DNA from: Clostridium fallax
GTDB lineage: Bacteria > Bacillota > Clostridia > Clostridiales > Clostridiaceae
Reading direction: 5' to 3'
NCBI RefSeq assembly: GCF_900129365.1
Contig: NZ_FQVM01000022.1
Coordinates: 1-41,722, forward strand
Length of the DNA stretch: 41,722 nucleotides
Shown one piece after another: positions 25,900 through 34,903 of this stretch. The notes below the pieces were generated by a model. The model saw only the letters and a list, made by a program, of their open reading frames with translations. It was not told the DNA's origin and searched no databases. The position numbers and the translations under genes are program-made. How positions within the stretch are numbered: position 1 is the first letter of the stretch; every line of letters begins with the position of its first letter.

Positions 25900-26540
25900 A
25901 TTTATTTCCTCCTTTAATTAGAAGTTTTTATGCTATTCTAAATAAATTTCATTTACTATATATAAATAATATATTATAAATAATAATTCCCTATTAATAA
26001 TATTTAAACTTAATTTTAATTATAATTTATTAAACAATTATTAAAAATTTATTTAAATTTATATATTTATTTTTAAACATAAGCTATATTGCTTTTAATT
26101 TATTTTATTGATTATTTATATCTTATACCAAAATCAGCTCAGCATAACCGTAAAAGGCTCATAAGTTATCCATTATTTACAATAGTTTTATACTATGTTT
26201 TATATTTATATGTTGCATAAATAATATTTACATAGAAAAAATATATACAGATATTTAACACCAATTATTTATATACTACATAAATAATATTTGCTTAAGT
26301 ATTTCATATCTTTATAATTTATAAATCAATATCTTAAAGTAAATTATTATAAAAATTTTTTATATAGCAAAAAGAGGTCTATGGCATTAATGAACTTACA
26401 TACAATATACTGTTTTACAGGTTTAAAATTAACATAGTATATTGTAGTATTTATTCTTAGTGCCACAACCCCATTTTAAATTATTTTTCTAATATATTTT
26501 ATTTAAAAATACAATATTAAGTTTTTATTATTATTTAAAT
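25900..26540. other. Intergenic region downstream of hydA
   Basis: 641 bases, mostly A/T. It contains the large hydrogenase terminator (26369-26472) and two imperfect copies of CATAAATAATATTT (about 26217 and 26281). A short GC-richer patch lies at about 26130-26170 for which no gene, RNA or repeat could be recognised. Confidence 0.5.
26369..26472 (-). terminator. Large structured terminator of the hydrogenase operon
   Basis: On the - strand GGGGTTGTGGCACTAA (26472-26457) pairs with the segment ending TGCCATAGACCTC (to 26374), using G-U pairs and one bulged base. An inner 11-bp helix TACAATATACT/AGTATATTGTA (26401-26411 with 26436-26446) lies beyond an internal loop. TTTTT follows at once (26373-26369). 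It begins 68 bases after the hydA stop. Confidence 0.65.
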
Positions 26541-28271
26541 TTACTGCTTTTTATATAATCCATCTTTTTGATTTCTGTGTAGTAGTTTTTCAGCTTTTTC
26601 ACTTAATGGTTTACCTAAATATGAACTATAAAGTTCCTGAATACTAGGATTTTCATAAGAAGATCTTAAAACACATTTATCATCAATTGTATATAGACTC
26701 CACGCTCTATCAACAGAAAACTCTTCTCCATCAGTGATTGGTTGACCTCCTCCTCCTACACACCCACCTGGACAAGCCATTACCTCTACAAAATCATAAC
26801 TTACCTCTCCTCTTTCAAGAGCTGTTATAAGCTTTCTTGCATTTCTAAGACCTGTTGCAACGGCAATTTTTACAGGTATTCCATCAATATCAAAGGTTTT
26901 TTCTCTCCAACCACTTCTGCCTCTTACATCATAAAAAGCTTCTATAGGAGGCTTTTTACCTGTTGCAAAATAGTATGCACTTCTAAGTGCAGCTTCCATT
27001 ACCCCTCCAGTAGCTCCAAATATTACTCCAGCTCCAGTATAATCCCCAAGAGGTTTATCAAATTCCTCCTCTTCTAAATTTTTAGGATGAATATGCTCTG
27101 CTCTAAGCATACGTACAAATTCTCTAGTTGTAAGAACCACATCTACATCTGGCCCTTTTCCAGATGAATCCATTCCTGACCAAGTCACCTCATCTTTTTT
27201 AGCAACACAAGGCATAATTGAAACAAGAAAAATTTCACTTGGGTCTACTTCAAGTAGTTTTGCATAATATGTTTTAACAACTGCCCCAAACATCTGTTGT
27301 GGTGATTTTGATGTAGATAAATATTTTACTAAATTAGGATGTTGTGTATTTATATATCTAACCCAACCTGGACAGCAGGATGTAAACATAGGCATATCCC
27401 CATCCTTTTTATTTTTTAACTTTTTAATTAGTTCACTTGCCTCTTCCATTATTGTTAAATCTGCTGCAAAATTTGTATCAAAAATATAATCAAATCCAAT
27501 TCTTCTCAATGCTGCAGCAAGTCTTTTTTCATTTGAAAATTTACTTGAAAGTCCAAAATGTTCTCCCCATGCAGCTCTAACAGAAGGAGCAACCTGAACA
27601 ATAGTTATTTTATTTTTTTTATTTAATTGATTAAATACTATTGCAGTATCATCTCTTTCCCTTAAAGCCCCTACAGGACAATGAGTTATACATTGTCCAC
27701 AATATGAACAATCAGCGTATTTAATATCCCTATTTTCTGAAACTCCAACAGTTGTTCTACTACCAGTAAAGGCAACATCCCATACTCCTAAAGATTGAAC
27801 TTTATCACATACTTGAATACATCTCATACACTTAATACACTTACTCTCATCTCTAATAAGTGGAATACTAAGATCCCAATTAAATTTAGGTTCTTCTTTT
27901 TTATATGGAACATCAATAATTCCAAGGTCATTTGATATTTTTTGAAGATTACAATTTCCACTTCTAACACAAGTTGGACAATGTCCATTATGCTGAGATA
28001 GTATAAGTTCAACATTTATTTTTCTAGCTTCTCTAACCTTTGGACTATTAGTATATATCTCCATACCATCTTCTACAACATTGTTACAAGATGATATAAG
28101 TTTTTCTTTCCCTTTTATTTCTACAACACAAATTCTACAAGCCCCAATTTCATTTAAGTCTTTAAGATAGCAAAGACTTGGAATATATATCCCCGCTCTT
28201 TTAGCAGCTTGTAATATAGTTTCATTTTCATTTGCTTTAACAAGTATTCCATCTATTCTTATGGTTACCAT
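26541..28271 (-). CDS. hydA: [FeFe]-hydrogenase catalytic subunit
   Basis: 576 residues, the length of the clostridial CpI class. In order: an N-terminal 2Fe-2S ferredoxin domain (Cys34, 45, 48 and about 62), a His-Cys3 4Fe-4S site (HNGHCPTCVRSGNC, about 95-110), two 4Fe-4S clusters (CIKCMRC, CSYCGQC), then the H-cluster domain with TSCCPGW, MPCVAKK and MACPGGCVGGGGQP. The last two motifs resemble subunits of NAD(P)-linked, often electron-bifurcating hydrogenases more than stand-alone CpI. It reduces protons or oxidises H2. The ATG overlaps the stop of the upstream partner by 7 bases, so the two are coupled. Confidence 0.95.
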   Translation of the reverse strand: MVTIRIDGILVKANENETILQAAKRAGIYIPSLCYLKDLNEIGACRICVVEIKGKEKLISSCNNVVEDGMEIYTNSPKVREARKINVELILSQHNGHCPTCVRSGNCNLQKISNDLGIIDVPYKKEEPKFNWDLSIPLIRDESKCIKCMRCIQVCDKVQSLGVWDVAFTGSRTTVGVSENRDIKYADCSYCGQCITHCPVGALRERDDTAIVFNQLNKKNKITIVQVAPSVRAAWGEHFGLSSKFSNEKRLAAALRRIGFDYIFDTNFAADLTIMEEASELIKKLKNKKDGDMPMFTSCCPGWVRYINTQHPNLVKYLSTSKSPQQMFGAVVKTYYAKLLEVDPSEIFLVSIMPCVAKKDEVTWSGMDSSGKGPDVDVVLTTREFVRMLRAEHIHPKNLEEEEFDKPLGDYTGAGVIFGATGGVMEAALRSAYYFATGKKPPIEAFYDVRGRSGWREKTFDIDGIPVKIAVATGLRNARKLITALERGEVSYDFVEVMACPGGCVGGGGQPITDGEEFSVDRAWSLYTIDDKCVLRSSYENPSIQELYSSYLGKPLSEKAEKLLHRNQKDGLYKKQ

Positions 28272-30097
28272 TTCCTTGTTCTCCCTCCTCTAAGATTTCC
28301 AAAACCAAAGTGATCACAACGGAGACATCTTCTTGATTCTTGACAAGCCTCTTCATCTGTCATAGATAATTCGATTAAATTCATATCATGTTTTCTTTCC
28401 TCTGCCATACGTTCTCTCATATTAATTCTTCCACATGGTGGCTTGTCTTCTATAGTAGGTTCTGGAATATCTATATCAGATCTAATTTCATGATAAAAAC
28501 CAAGATACTCATCTATATTTGCTGCAGCAACTTTACCAGATTCAATAGCCTTTATTACAGTTGCAGGTCCAGTTACACAATCTCCACCAGCAAATATTCC
28601 AGGTATATTTTCAATTCCTGATGTTTTAAGTGCATCAATTACACCACGCTTTACTGGTATTCCTGACTCTTTAAATTTTTCAGACCCTATATTTTGACCT
28701 ATAGCAACAATAACTATATCGCAAGGTAATGAAACTGGTTCAGATTTTGCATCTTTTGGAGTTGGACGTCCTCTTTTAATTTCCCCAATTATTTGAGGCT
28801 TAAACCATACTGCCTTTACCCTTCCTTCCTTATCTTTTTCAATCTTTAAAGGTGACATAAGTGAGAATATTTCTGCTCCCTCTGACATTGCACCTTCAAC
28901 CTCTTCAGGTAAAGCTGTCATATCTTTTTTTCTTCTTCTATAAGCACAGGTTACTGACTTAGCTCCTAATCTAATTGCTGTTCTTGTAACGTCCATTGCA
29001 ACGTTACCTCCACCAATAACAACTACATTTTTATCTGTAAAATCCGGTATATCATCATCACCAATATTTTTTAGCATTTGAACTGCAGACATAACTCCTT
29101 TTGCATCTTCCCCTTCAATTCCAAGCTTTCTATCCTCATGTGCACCAATTGAAATAAATACACTATCAAAGTCTTCTCTTAACTTAGCTACATTAAAGTC
29201 TTTTCCAATCTCTATTCCAGTTTTTATATCTATTCCAGTAGATAATATTACAGAAATTTCATCTTCAAGTATATTTCTTGGCAATCTATAATTAGGTATA
29301 CCATATCTAAGCATGCCACCAAGTTTGGAATTTTTCTCAAATACAGTTACTTTATGACCCATTAAAGAAAGATAATATGCACAGCTAAGACCAGCTGGTC
29401 CACCACCTACTACTGCAACTTTTTTTCCTGTAGCTTCAAGAGGTTTTGGAGCTGGTACACTTCCCGCCTTTTCTACTGCTACTCTTTTTAACCCTCTAAT
29501 ATTTATTGCATCATCTATTATATTTCTTCTACATCTTGCCTCACATGGATGTTCACAAATAAGACCACAGGTACTTGGAAAAGGATTATCCTTTCTTATA
29601 AGCCTTACTGCATCATCAAATCTCCCAGCTTCTACCAAAGAAATATATCCTGGAATATCTACTCCAGCAGGACATAATGCAACACAAGGTACTGGTTGAT
29701 GCATATTTCCAAGACATCTACTATTATGAATATGCTCATGAAAGTCCTCATCAAATCCTTCTATACCTTTTAAAACCAAAGCAGCTGCTTCATATCCTAT
29801 TGCACAATCTGCAGAATTTACAACTGCTTTTGCAGTTTTTTTGATTAACTCAACAGTATTATCTGTTCCATTACCATCAAGAACATCATCAAGAAGATTT
29901 GTAATTTGTTCTAATCCGACCCTACAAGGTACACACTTTCCACAGGTTTGAGCTTGACACATTCTAATAAAAGATACCATTATGTCAATTGGACAAATGC
30001 CAGGAGGACTAGCAATAATTCTTCGCTCTAGATCCCTATAAAGTTCTTCAACTACTGTCTGGGCCTTATCTGGTGTAACCATTAATAAACGACTCAT
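28265..30097 (-). CDS. NuoF-type Fe-S / GltD-type NAD(P) oxidoreductase fusion, hydrogenase partner
   Basis: 610 residues from the ATG at 30097, which has GGGGAGG 7 bases upstream; an earlier in-frame TTG at 30124 is less likely. The N-terminal about 120 residues match the C-terminal 4Fe-4S part of NuoF/HydB (CGKCVPCRVG and a later Cys). The FMN/NADH-binding NuoF domain is absent. The rest is a GltD-like subunit: N-terminal Cys clusters (CVALCPAGVDIPGY, CGLICEHPCEARCRR), FAD motif VVGGGPAGLSCAYYLS, NAD(P) motif VVIGGGNVAMD and the second FAD motif FAGGDCVTGPAT. It should pass electrons between NAD(P)H and HydA. Whether it bifurcates with ferredoxin is unknown. Confidence 0.9.
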   Translation of the reverse strand: MSRLLMVTPDKAQTVVEELYRDLERRIIASPPGICPIDIMVSFIRMCQAQTCGKCVPCRVGLEQITNLLDDVLDGNGTDNTVELIKKTAKAVVNSADCAIGYEAAALVLKGIEGFDEDFHEHIHNSRCLGNMHQPVPCVALCPAGVDIPGYISLVEAGRFDDAVRLIRKDNPFPSTCGLICEHPCEARCRRNIIDDAINIRGLKRVAVEKAGSVPAPKPLEATGKKVAVVGGGPAGLSCAYYLSLMGHKVTVFEKNSKLGGMLRYGIPNYRLPRNILEDEISVILSTGIDIKTGIEIGKDFNVAKLREDFDSVFISIGAHEDRKLGIEGEDAKGVMSAVQMLKNIGDDDIPDFTDKNVVVIGGGNVAMDVTRTAIRLGAKSVTCAYRRRKKDMTALPEEVEGAMSEGAEIFSLMSPLKIEKDKEGRVKAVWFKPQIIGEIKRGRPTPKDAKSEPVSLPCDIVIVAIGQNIGSEKFKESGIPVKRGVIDALKTSGIENIPGIFAGGDCVTGPATVIKAIESGKVAAANIDEYLGFYHEIRSDIDIPEPTIEDKPPCGRINMRERMAEERKHDMNLIELSMTDEEACQESRRCLRCDHFGFGNLRGGRTRKW

Positions 30098-30685
30098 AAT
30101 TTGCCTCCCCAATATTAATTGCAATTCTATAAATTAATTAAAAATAAAGAATATTAAGAATTTTATTTCTAAACTTAAATATAAATATCTCTACTACTCC
30201 TATTTTCCTTTTCTTATTTATAGACCAATTAATTTTAAAATTTCAATGAATACGTTATCTTTGTCTTTATATATATTTTAAATAATTATATAGAACTTTG
30301 CAAAATAATTAATTATTTAACAATAAATATATAAAATTATTGAAATACATTTATTTTTTCTCTTTAAGACCCTATCTATTTTTTAATAACAAATCAAATA
30401 ATTATATATTTAGGCTAAGTTAAAAGCTTTATAACGAAATTCTTCTTAAACCTTTTATTTAGCTTATGTATAGTTAAATTTTTCATAAACAATATTATAA
30501 CTATCTTTAATATCTAGTTATGTTTTTATTTAAAATACTTATTTAAAATAAAATATCCTTTAATTTATATTGCTATTAATATAAAAAACAGTAGATAGCT
30601 TTGATTTTGTACAAAACTCTCTACTGTTTTTTAAATAGTTAAATTAATATTGATAATAAATTACTAATACTTTCAATTTATATTA
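30098..30685. other. Upstream region of the hydrogenase operon
   Basis: 588 AT-rich bases. The hydrogenase ribosome site (GGGGAGG) is at the left edge and the terminator of the 85-residue gene at 30582-30633. No convincing promoter pair or regulator site was picked out, and no gene is supported. Confidence 0.5.
30582..30633 (-). terminator. Terminator of the 85-residue gene
   Basis: 14-bp stem TAAAAAACAGTAGA (30582-30595) with its complement (30620-30633). The 24-base loop holds a small palindrome TTTTGTACAAAA. On the - strand it ends in a TTTTTTA run, 53 bases after the stop. Confidence 0.7.
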
Positions 30686-30943
30686 TTATAAAACATTATC
30701 TATTACTGTTCTATTAACATGAACTTCTTTTTTATTGAAGAAAGATTGAGCTGATCTTGTGTAAATGAAGTAAAGACTATCATCTTCTTCACTTACTCTT
30801 ACCTTTATTTCCATCTCTCTCTTATCACATATATTATTTAAGGATTCACATAGTTCTTCTGATGTTAGTACTTTTTTACTTGCAACATATACACTATCAT
30901 ATCCTAATAAGCAATGATATAAGTTAATATTTTCTGTTTTCAT
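30686..30943 (-). CDS. Small protein of unknown function (85 aa)
   Basis: 85 residues, not recognised. It is soluble and mixed alpha/beta by eye, with two cysteines (CLLGYDS, LCESLNNICD) and a basic C-terminal third. The ATG follows a strong AGGAGGAAACTT and a good terminator follows, so it is very probably expressed as a single gene. The similarly small genes upstream on the same strand give no functional clue. Confidence 0.65.
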   Translation of the reverse strand: MKTENINLYHCLLGYDSVYVASKKVLTSEELCESLNNICDKREMEIKVRVSEEDDSLYFIYTRSAQSFFNKKEVHVNRTVIDNVL

Positions 30944-31228
30944 AAGTTTCCTCCTAGATAATTCATATGCTTTTTATTTAATTGTAATATTTTTAATATA
31001 CTTTATAAAGTAGTATAATAAAAACTTTAAAAGATTAATATAAAATTTTTATTAGTTTTTATAAAGATTATTATAAACTAATTTTTTATTAAATATTACA
31101 GATTATATTGTTTAAAGTATTTGTTTTTAATTTATATTTTATATAATACCATATTATTATATTTTAATTACTTTTATATTAAAAAACAATAGGAATTTTG
31201 TATTATTATACAATTTTTGCCTATAACA

Positions 31229-31513
31229 TTAAATCATTTTATTAATATTTCTATAAAGCATATGTATTAAATCATCAGTAGAATACTCTCCTAAAAGATA
31301 ATCTTTAACCTCTTCTGTAAAATCATATAGTTTGTCATACTTTTCAGTATAAACAATTTCACTTAAATTTTGTCCTTCATAGTCAACAAATAAATAAATT
31401 TGATCTTTAAATATGTAAGCTCCAGCTCTATAAACCTTAAAGTTTGAAAATTCTTTCTTTTCTTTAATATCCATTAAAAACTCTCGTAATTGTGCTTCAT
31501 ATATTTTATTCAT
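31229..31513 (-). CDS. Small protein of unknown function (94 aa)
   Basis: 94 residues from the ATG at 31513, which has AGGTGG 8 bases upstream. Longer in-frame GTG starts (to 31525) would overlap that ribosome site. It is acidic and rich in Tyr and Asp/Glu, with an IYLFVDYEGQ strand region and a C-terminal helix. There is no signal peptide or membrane span. No family is recognised. It is separated from its neighbours by 109 and 285 bases. Confidence 0.65.
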   Translation of the reverse strand: MNKIYEAQLREFLMDIKEKKEFSNFKVYRAGAYIFKDQIYLFVDYEGQNLSEIVYTEKYDKLYDFTEEVKDYLLGEYSTDDLIHMLYRNINKMI

Positions 31514-31622
31514 TTTCACTACCACCTTTTTATGTAAAATTTCTTTAATCTAAGCAAATAACAAACTAATAAAAACAGAAAATAATATAATAAAAAATTT
31601 AATTTTTATATCTATTTACATA

Positions 31623-32228
31623 CTATAAATCTTTCCAAAATGTAAGCGCCATTCCCTTTTCTTTTGTTTCTTTATCATAAACTTCCACCTCTATTTTGTT
31701 ATAATCTTCATACTTTGTATTATTAGGCAAGGATACTTGTACTAAATATCCATCTAAATTATCCTCTGGAAGATATTCTTTTACTTTATTTACATATAAG
31801 ATTTTTACCTTCTCATCATTTATAGTGATTTTAATATTATCTTTTTCTAAATCTGATCTAGTATTTTCATCTAAATTTTTATATCTAAGTAAACTCATAG
31901 GTCTAAAATATATACTTAAAGATGGATATGCTCCCTTTATTCTAAAACAATTTAAACCATATATCTCTAATCCTCCTATTTTTGCATTTAATTCAATGTC
32001 TTTAATTATAGATATATTAGTTCCTAAGTATTCTAAATAATTTACAGCATAATCTTTAACTATGAAAATAGAAAAGTTATTTTTTTCTTTAATTTCTATT
32101 TCATAATATCCATTTTCATTAGTTTTTGCCTCATATATGTTATTACCATCTCTATCTTTAACATATACATCTGCATTACGTAAAATATTATCATTAAAAT
32201 CCTTTACTACACCAAAGATTTTAGCCAT
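31623..32228 (-). CDS. Carboxypeptidase-regulatory-like domain protein
   Basis: 201 residues from the ATG at 32228 (AGGTGG 8 bases upstream; the in-frame GTG at 32240 overlaps it). The first about 75 residues fit a CarboxypepD_reg/transthyretin-like beta-sandwich: GVVKDFNDNILRNADVYVKD, then a TNENGYYEIEI turn, as in Cna-B-like modules. The remaining 125 residues are not recognised. There is no signal peptide, so an intracellular role, perhaps spore-associated, is possible but unproven. Confidence 0.7.
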   Translation of the reverse strand: MAKIFGVVKDFNDNILRNADVYVKDRDGNNIYEAKTNENGYYEIEIKEKNNFSIFIVKDYAVNYLEYLGTNISIIKDIELNAKIGGLEIYGLNCFRIKGAYPSLSIYFRPMSLLRYKNLDENTRSDLEKDNIKITINDEKVKILYVNKVKEYLPEDNLDGYLVQVSLPNNTKYEDYNKIEVEVYDKETKEKGMALTFWKDL

Positions 32229-32356
32229 AAACCTCACCACCTATTTATAAAAATAAGATTTAATTAAAATATTTAATTTTTACTTAATTATACACTATAT
32301 ACATTTTTTATAGCCTAAAATCTTTATATCTTTACAATATATTAATCTTTTATCTG

Positions 32357-32700
32357 TCAATAATTGAAACTATCTTTTATAGCATGTGACTTTATTTTAT
32401 AGCCTGTAATATCTGAAAATCTAATTATAATCTTAGGATTTTTTATAAACCTATTATAGTTTATATATAGTAGTATTTAGTTAGAACTTATACATACAAT
32501 GGTGAACATATTACACTTTACATCTGGATTTCTAATTGAATTATTTAATTCTTCTGATTCTTCAGTTGGATTTGCATAAATTATTTTAACTCCTTTACTT
32601 TCTAGATATTTCTTTCCTTTTTCAAACCTTTTTGGAGAAAAATAAGTTATTAATGCACATATGGTTAATGTTTTTTAACTAATAATTTTATATTTTCCAT
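32357..32700 (-). pseudogene. Decayed S66 peptidase (MccF/LD-carboxypeptidase-like)
   Basis: Starts at the ATG at 32700 with AGGGGATAAGATA upstream. After about 9 codons a run of A bases shifts the frame. The continuation reads YFSPKRFEKGKKYLESKG, then RNPDVKCNMFTIVCISSN, the S66 pattern in which intact members have a glycine pair after FTI. A stop (TAA, 32477-32479) interrupts it, and the same frame continues with NRFIKNPKIIIRFSDITGY, matching the family's NPKxxIGxSDIT, until TGA at 32357. The intact family is about 300-340 residues, so most of the catalytic part is gone. It is a relic of an L,D-carboxypeptidase or microcin C-immunity-type enzyme. Confidence 0.72.
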
Positions 32701-32789
32701 TATCTTATCCCCTAATTTTATATAATTTATAATTTAAATATTATATTTACTATAGTAAATTTTAAAATACTACTTTAAAAAATATAATT

Positions 32790-32838
32790 ACCCTTTAAAT
32801 AGTAACTTTAATATAACAAAAGTTACTATTTAAAGGGT
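32790..32838 (-). terminator. Terminator of the first dacF-like gene
   Basis: Perfect 19-bp stem ACCCTTTAAATAGTAACTT (32790-32808) with its complement (32820-32838) and an 11-base loop, followed on the - strand by TAATTATATTTTTT. Confidence 0.85.
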
Positions 32839-32846
32839 TTTAACTT

Positions 32847-33827
32847 TTAATAATATTTTTTTAAGATTTCACTATTATCTGTAGTATCAATAACCTTTAC
32901 TTCTTTAATTTTTTCTTTAGATTTAAAAATACTTTTCTCTAATGCTTCTACCTTATATGTATGATTTTTAGGTATAGAAAATCTTAAGTTTCCTTCTAAT
33001 TTCTTAATATTCAAATCTTTTAAATCTACAGTATTAAAATCATAGTTTTCTTTTAAATAATTAAAAACTCTTTCTGTAACTTCCCATCTTTTTTCACTAT
33101 TTAAAACCACTATTATTATATTTCTGCCTCCATAATTTACCGATGTTACAAGGCATTTACCAGCTTGACCTGTATATCCTGTTTTAACTCCATTAGCCTC
33201 TGGAATCCTCCATAGTATCTTATTTATATTATTATAACTCCTATTAAAACCTTCTTTTGTGATTTCCTTACTAGAAACTATTTTAGAAAAAGTTTCATTC
33301 TCCATAGCTTTAGCAGTTAGCATAGCTAAATCATAGCAAGTTGTGTAATGGTTTTGACTATCTAATCCATGAACTGTTTCAAAATTTGAATCTATAAATC
33401 CCATAGAATGAGAAAAATGATTCATAAGATCTGCAAAATTTTCCTCTGAATAAGCAATTCCTTCTGCAAGAGCTACTGCAGCATCATTTCCAGATTTAAA
33501 CATCAATCCATAGGTAAGCTCTTCTGAAGTTATATTTTCATCTGCTTTAAGTCCTACTTTAGAGCCTCTCACATATTGAGCATTTTTACTTACCTTAAAG
33601 TTTTCATTTAAATCAGTACAATTTAAAGCTATATAAGAGGTTAAAATTTTAGTTGTACTAGCCATTGGGACAATGTTATGACCATTTTTTTCAAATAATA
33701 TCTGTTTACTATCACCGTCTAGAGCTAATACATATTTTGCATCATAGACTAAATCCTTAGCTAAAACCTTAGTGGAGTTTATACATATAAAAAATATAAG
33801 TATTAAAATACTAATAATTTTTTTCAT
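32847..33827 (-). CDS. D-alanyl-D-alanine carboxypeptidase (S11, DacF-like), first copy
   Basis: 326 residues. It has a signal peptide (about 1-23) and the penicillin-binding peptidase S11 motifs: S57-T-T-K60 (catalytic Ser and Lys), S112-G-N114 and K214-T-G216. It trims the terminal D-Ala from peptidoglycan pentapeptides, acting outside the membrane. The C-terminal about 60 residues are shorter than in the second copy at 36596-37813. AGGTGAAAAT precedes the ATG. It is divergent from the ytfI-ytfJ pair, and DacF homologs are often linked to sporulation. Confidence 0.92.
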   Translation of the reverse strand: MKKIISILILIFFICINSTKVLAKDLVYDAKYVLALDGDSKQILFEKNGHNIVPMASTTKILTSYIALNCTDLNENFKVSKNAQYVRGSKVGLKADENITSEELTYGLMFKSGNDAAVALAEGIAYSEENFADLMNHFSHSMGFIDSNFETVHGLDSQNHYTTCYDLAMLTAKAMENETFSKIVSSKEITKEGFNRSYNNINKILWRIPEANGVKTGYTGQAGKCLVTSVNYGGRNIIIVVLNSEKRWEVTERVFNYLKENYDFNTVDLKDLNIKKLEGNLRFSIPKNHTYKVEALEKSIFKSKEKIKEVKVIDTTDNSEILKKYY

Positions 33828-33909
33828 ATTTTCACCTCATTTATATTTTACTAATTAGTGGTTAATTTTTTTAAAACTGGTAATACTAAAGATATAGCAG
33901 GAGGTATAT

Positions 33910-34473
33910 ATGGGCTTAATACTTATTTTTCTCTTAATTCTACTTTTAATTCCTATAAAAATAAAATTTTTATTTTTATATAACAATAATAATCTTGAAG
34001 TAAGGTTATCTATATTTAATAAGATATTTTACCTATCATCATCATGGCAAAAATATGTAAAATCAGTTATCTATAATTTTAAATTTAAAGAACACAAAAG
34101 AAAGTATAATGGTAAATTAACCAACAAATTAAATAATTTAAATAAAAAAAAGCTTATATATAGCTTAATAAATAATCCCTTTAAACCAAAGCTACATTCA
34201 GAAATTTCTATGGCATATAACATAGAAAATATGGCTATAGAAGCTATATCTTTCGGATATATTTATCAAGTTTTAGCCTTAATTCATAATTATCTATCAC
34301 TAATTTTTAATTACAAAATAGATAACCAACAAATAAAACCATTATTTAAGGAGGAGAATTATTTGTATTTTTCATTTGAAAGTATATTATATGTAAACTT
34401 TGCAAAAACTATATATATGCTGTTTTTAATATTAAAATCATTTAATAAAGGAGAGAAAAAAGTTGGAAAATAA
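33910..34473 (+). CDS. ytfI: DUF2953 protein (YtfI-like)
   Basis: 187 residues: an N-terminal membrane helix (about 1-23, LILIFLLILLLIPIKI), a central basic segment and a C-terminal part with IYQVLALIHNYLSLIFNY and a final hydrophobic stretch, as in DUF2953 proteins. Its biochemical role is unknown. In Bacillus ytfI is followed by ytfJ (gerW), and here too the next gene is ytfJ, overlapping by 11 bases, which supports the assignment. AGGAGG precedes the ATG. Confidence 0.82.
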   Translation: MGLILIFLLILLLIPIKIKFLFLYNNNNLEVRLSIFNKIFYLSSSWQKYVKSVIYNFKFKEHKRKYNGKLTNKLNNLNKKKLIYSLINNPFKPKLHSEISMAYNIENMAIEAISFGYIYQVLALIHNYLSLIFNYKIDNQQIKPLFKEENYLYFSFESILYVNFAKTIYMLFLILKSFNKGEKKVGK

Positions 34474-34879
34474 TCATCCTATAGAAAATTTAATGAAAAG
34501 CACTATGGAAAATCTTAAAGATATGATAGATGTAAATACAATCATAGGAAAACCTATAGAAACTTCTGATGGAACCTATATAGTCCCAATTTCAAAATTA
34601 TCCTTTGGATTTGCATCTGGTGGTAGTGAAATGACCTTAACAGAATATAATAAAGAATCTGCAAATAGATATCCTTTTGGTGGTGGATCTGGAGCTGGTG
34701 TTACTGTAAAACCTGTAGCTTTTTTAGTTGTTAGAAATGATAATGTAAGATTATTACCTGTAAATCAAAGTAATACCTATGACAGAGTTGTAGATACTAT
34801 ACCACAAGTAATAGATATGATAAAAGATTTCTTTGATGAAGATGAAGAAAAAGATATAGACTTTTGTGATAGAAAATAA
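34463..34879 (+). CDS. ytfJ: Sporulation protein YtfJ (GerW family)
   Basis: 138 residues from a TTG start overlapping the end of ytfI; AAAGGAGA lies 8 bases upstream. It carries the GerW family features: an N-terminal helix (LMKSTMENLKDMIDVNTIIG), TIVPISKLSFGFASGGSE-like strands, the glycine-rich PFGGGSGAGVTVKPVAFLVV and an acidic tail. In Bacillus it is made in the forespore and needed for normal germination. This implies a spore former. Confidence 0.92.
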   Translation: MENNHPIENLMKSTMENLKDMIDVNTIIGKPIETSDGTYIVPISKLSFGFASGGSEMTLTEYNKESANRYPFGGGSGAGVTVKPVAFLVVRNDNVRLLPVNQSNTYDRVVDTIPQVIDMIKDFFDEDEEKDIDFCDRK

Positions 34880-34903
34880 GAAACCTAATTTAGGTTTCTT
34901 ATT
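34875..34903. terminator. Bidirectional terminator overlapping two stop codons
   Basis: AATAAGAAACCTAA (34875-34888) pairs with TTAGGTTTCTTATT (34890-34903); allowing for a real loop, about 12-13 bp form. It includes the ytfJ TAA (34877-34879) and the scpB stop (from 34899) on the other strand, so one hairpin ends both convergent genes. Confidence 0.75.

Larger units (their letters stand above)
32241..32846. other. Intergenic region holding the S66 relic
   Basis: 606 bases without an intact gene. It contains the S66 pseudogene (32357-32700), the DacF terminator (32790-32838) and about 115 bases of AT-rich sequence upstream of the regulatory-like-domain gene. Confidence 0.7.

Noticed and set aside
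26130..26170. GC-richer patch in the intergenic region after the Nudix gene, considered as a gene relic or RNA
   Set aside because: Short conceptual translations (e.g. YEPFTVMLS) match nothing I can name, and no stable fold is evident.
27824..28015. A 63-codon frame inside hydA on the same strand
   Set aside because: It overlaps the conserved Fe-S region of hydA in another frame and has no family features.
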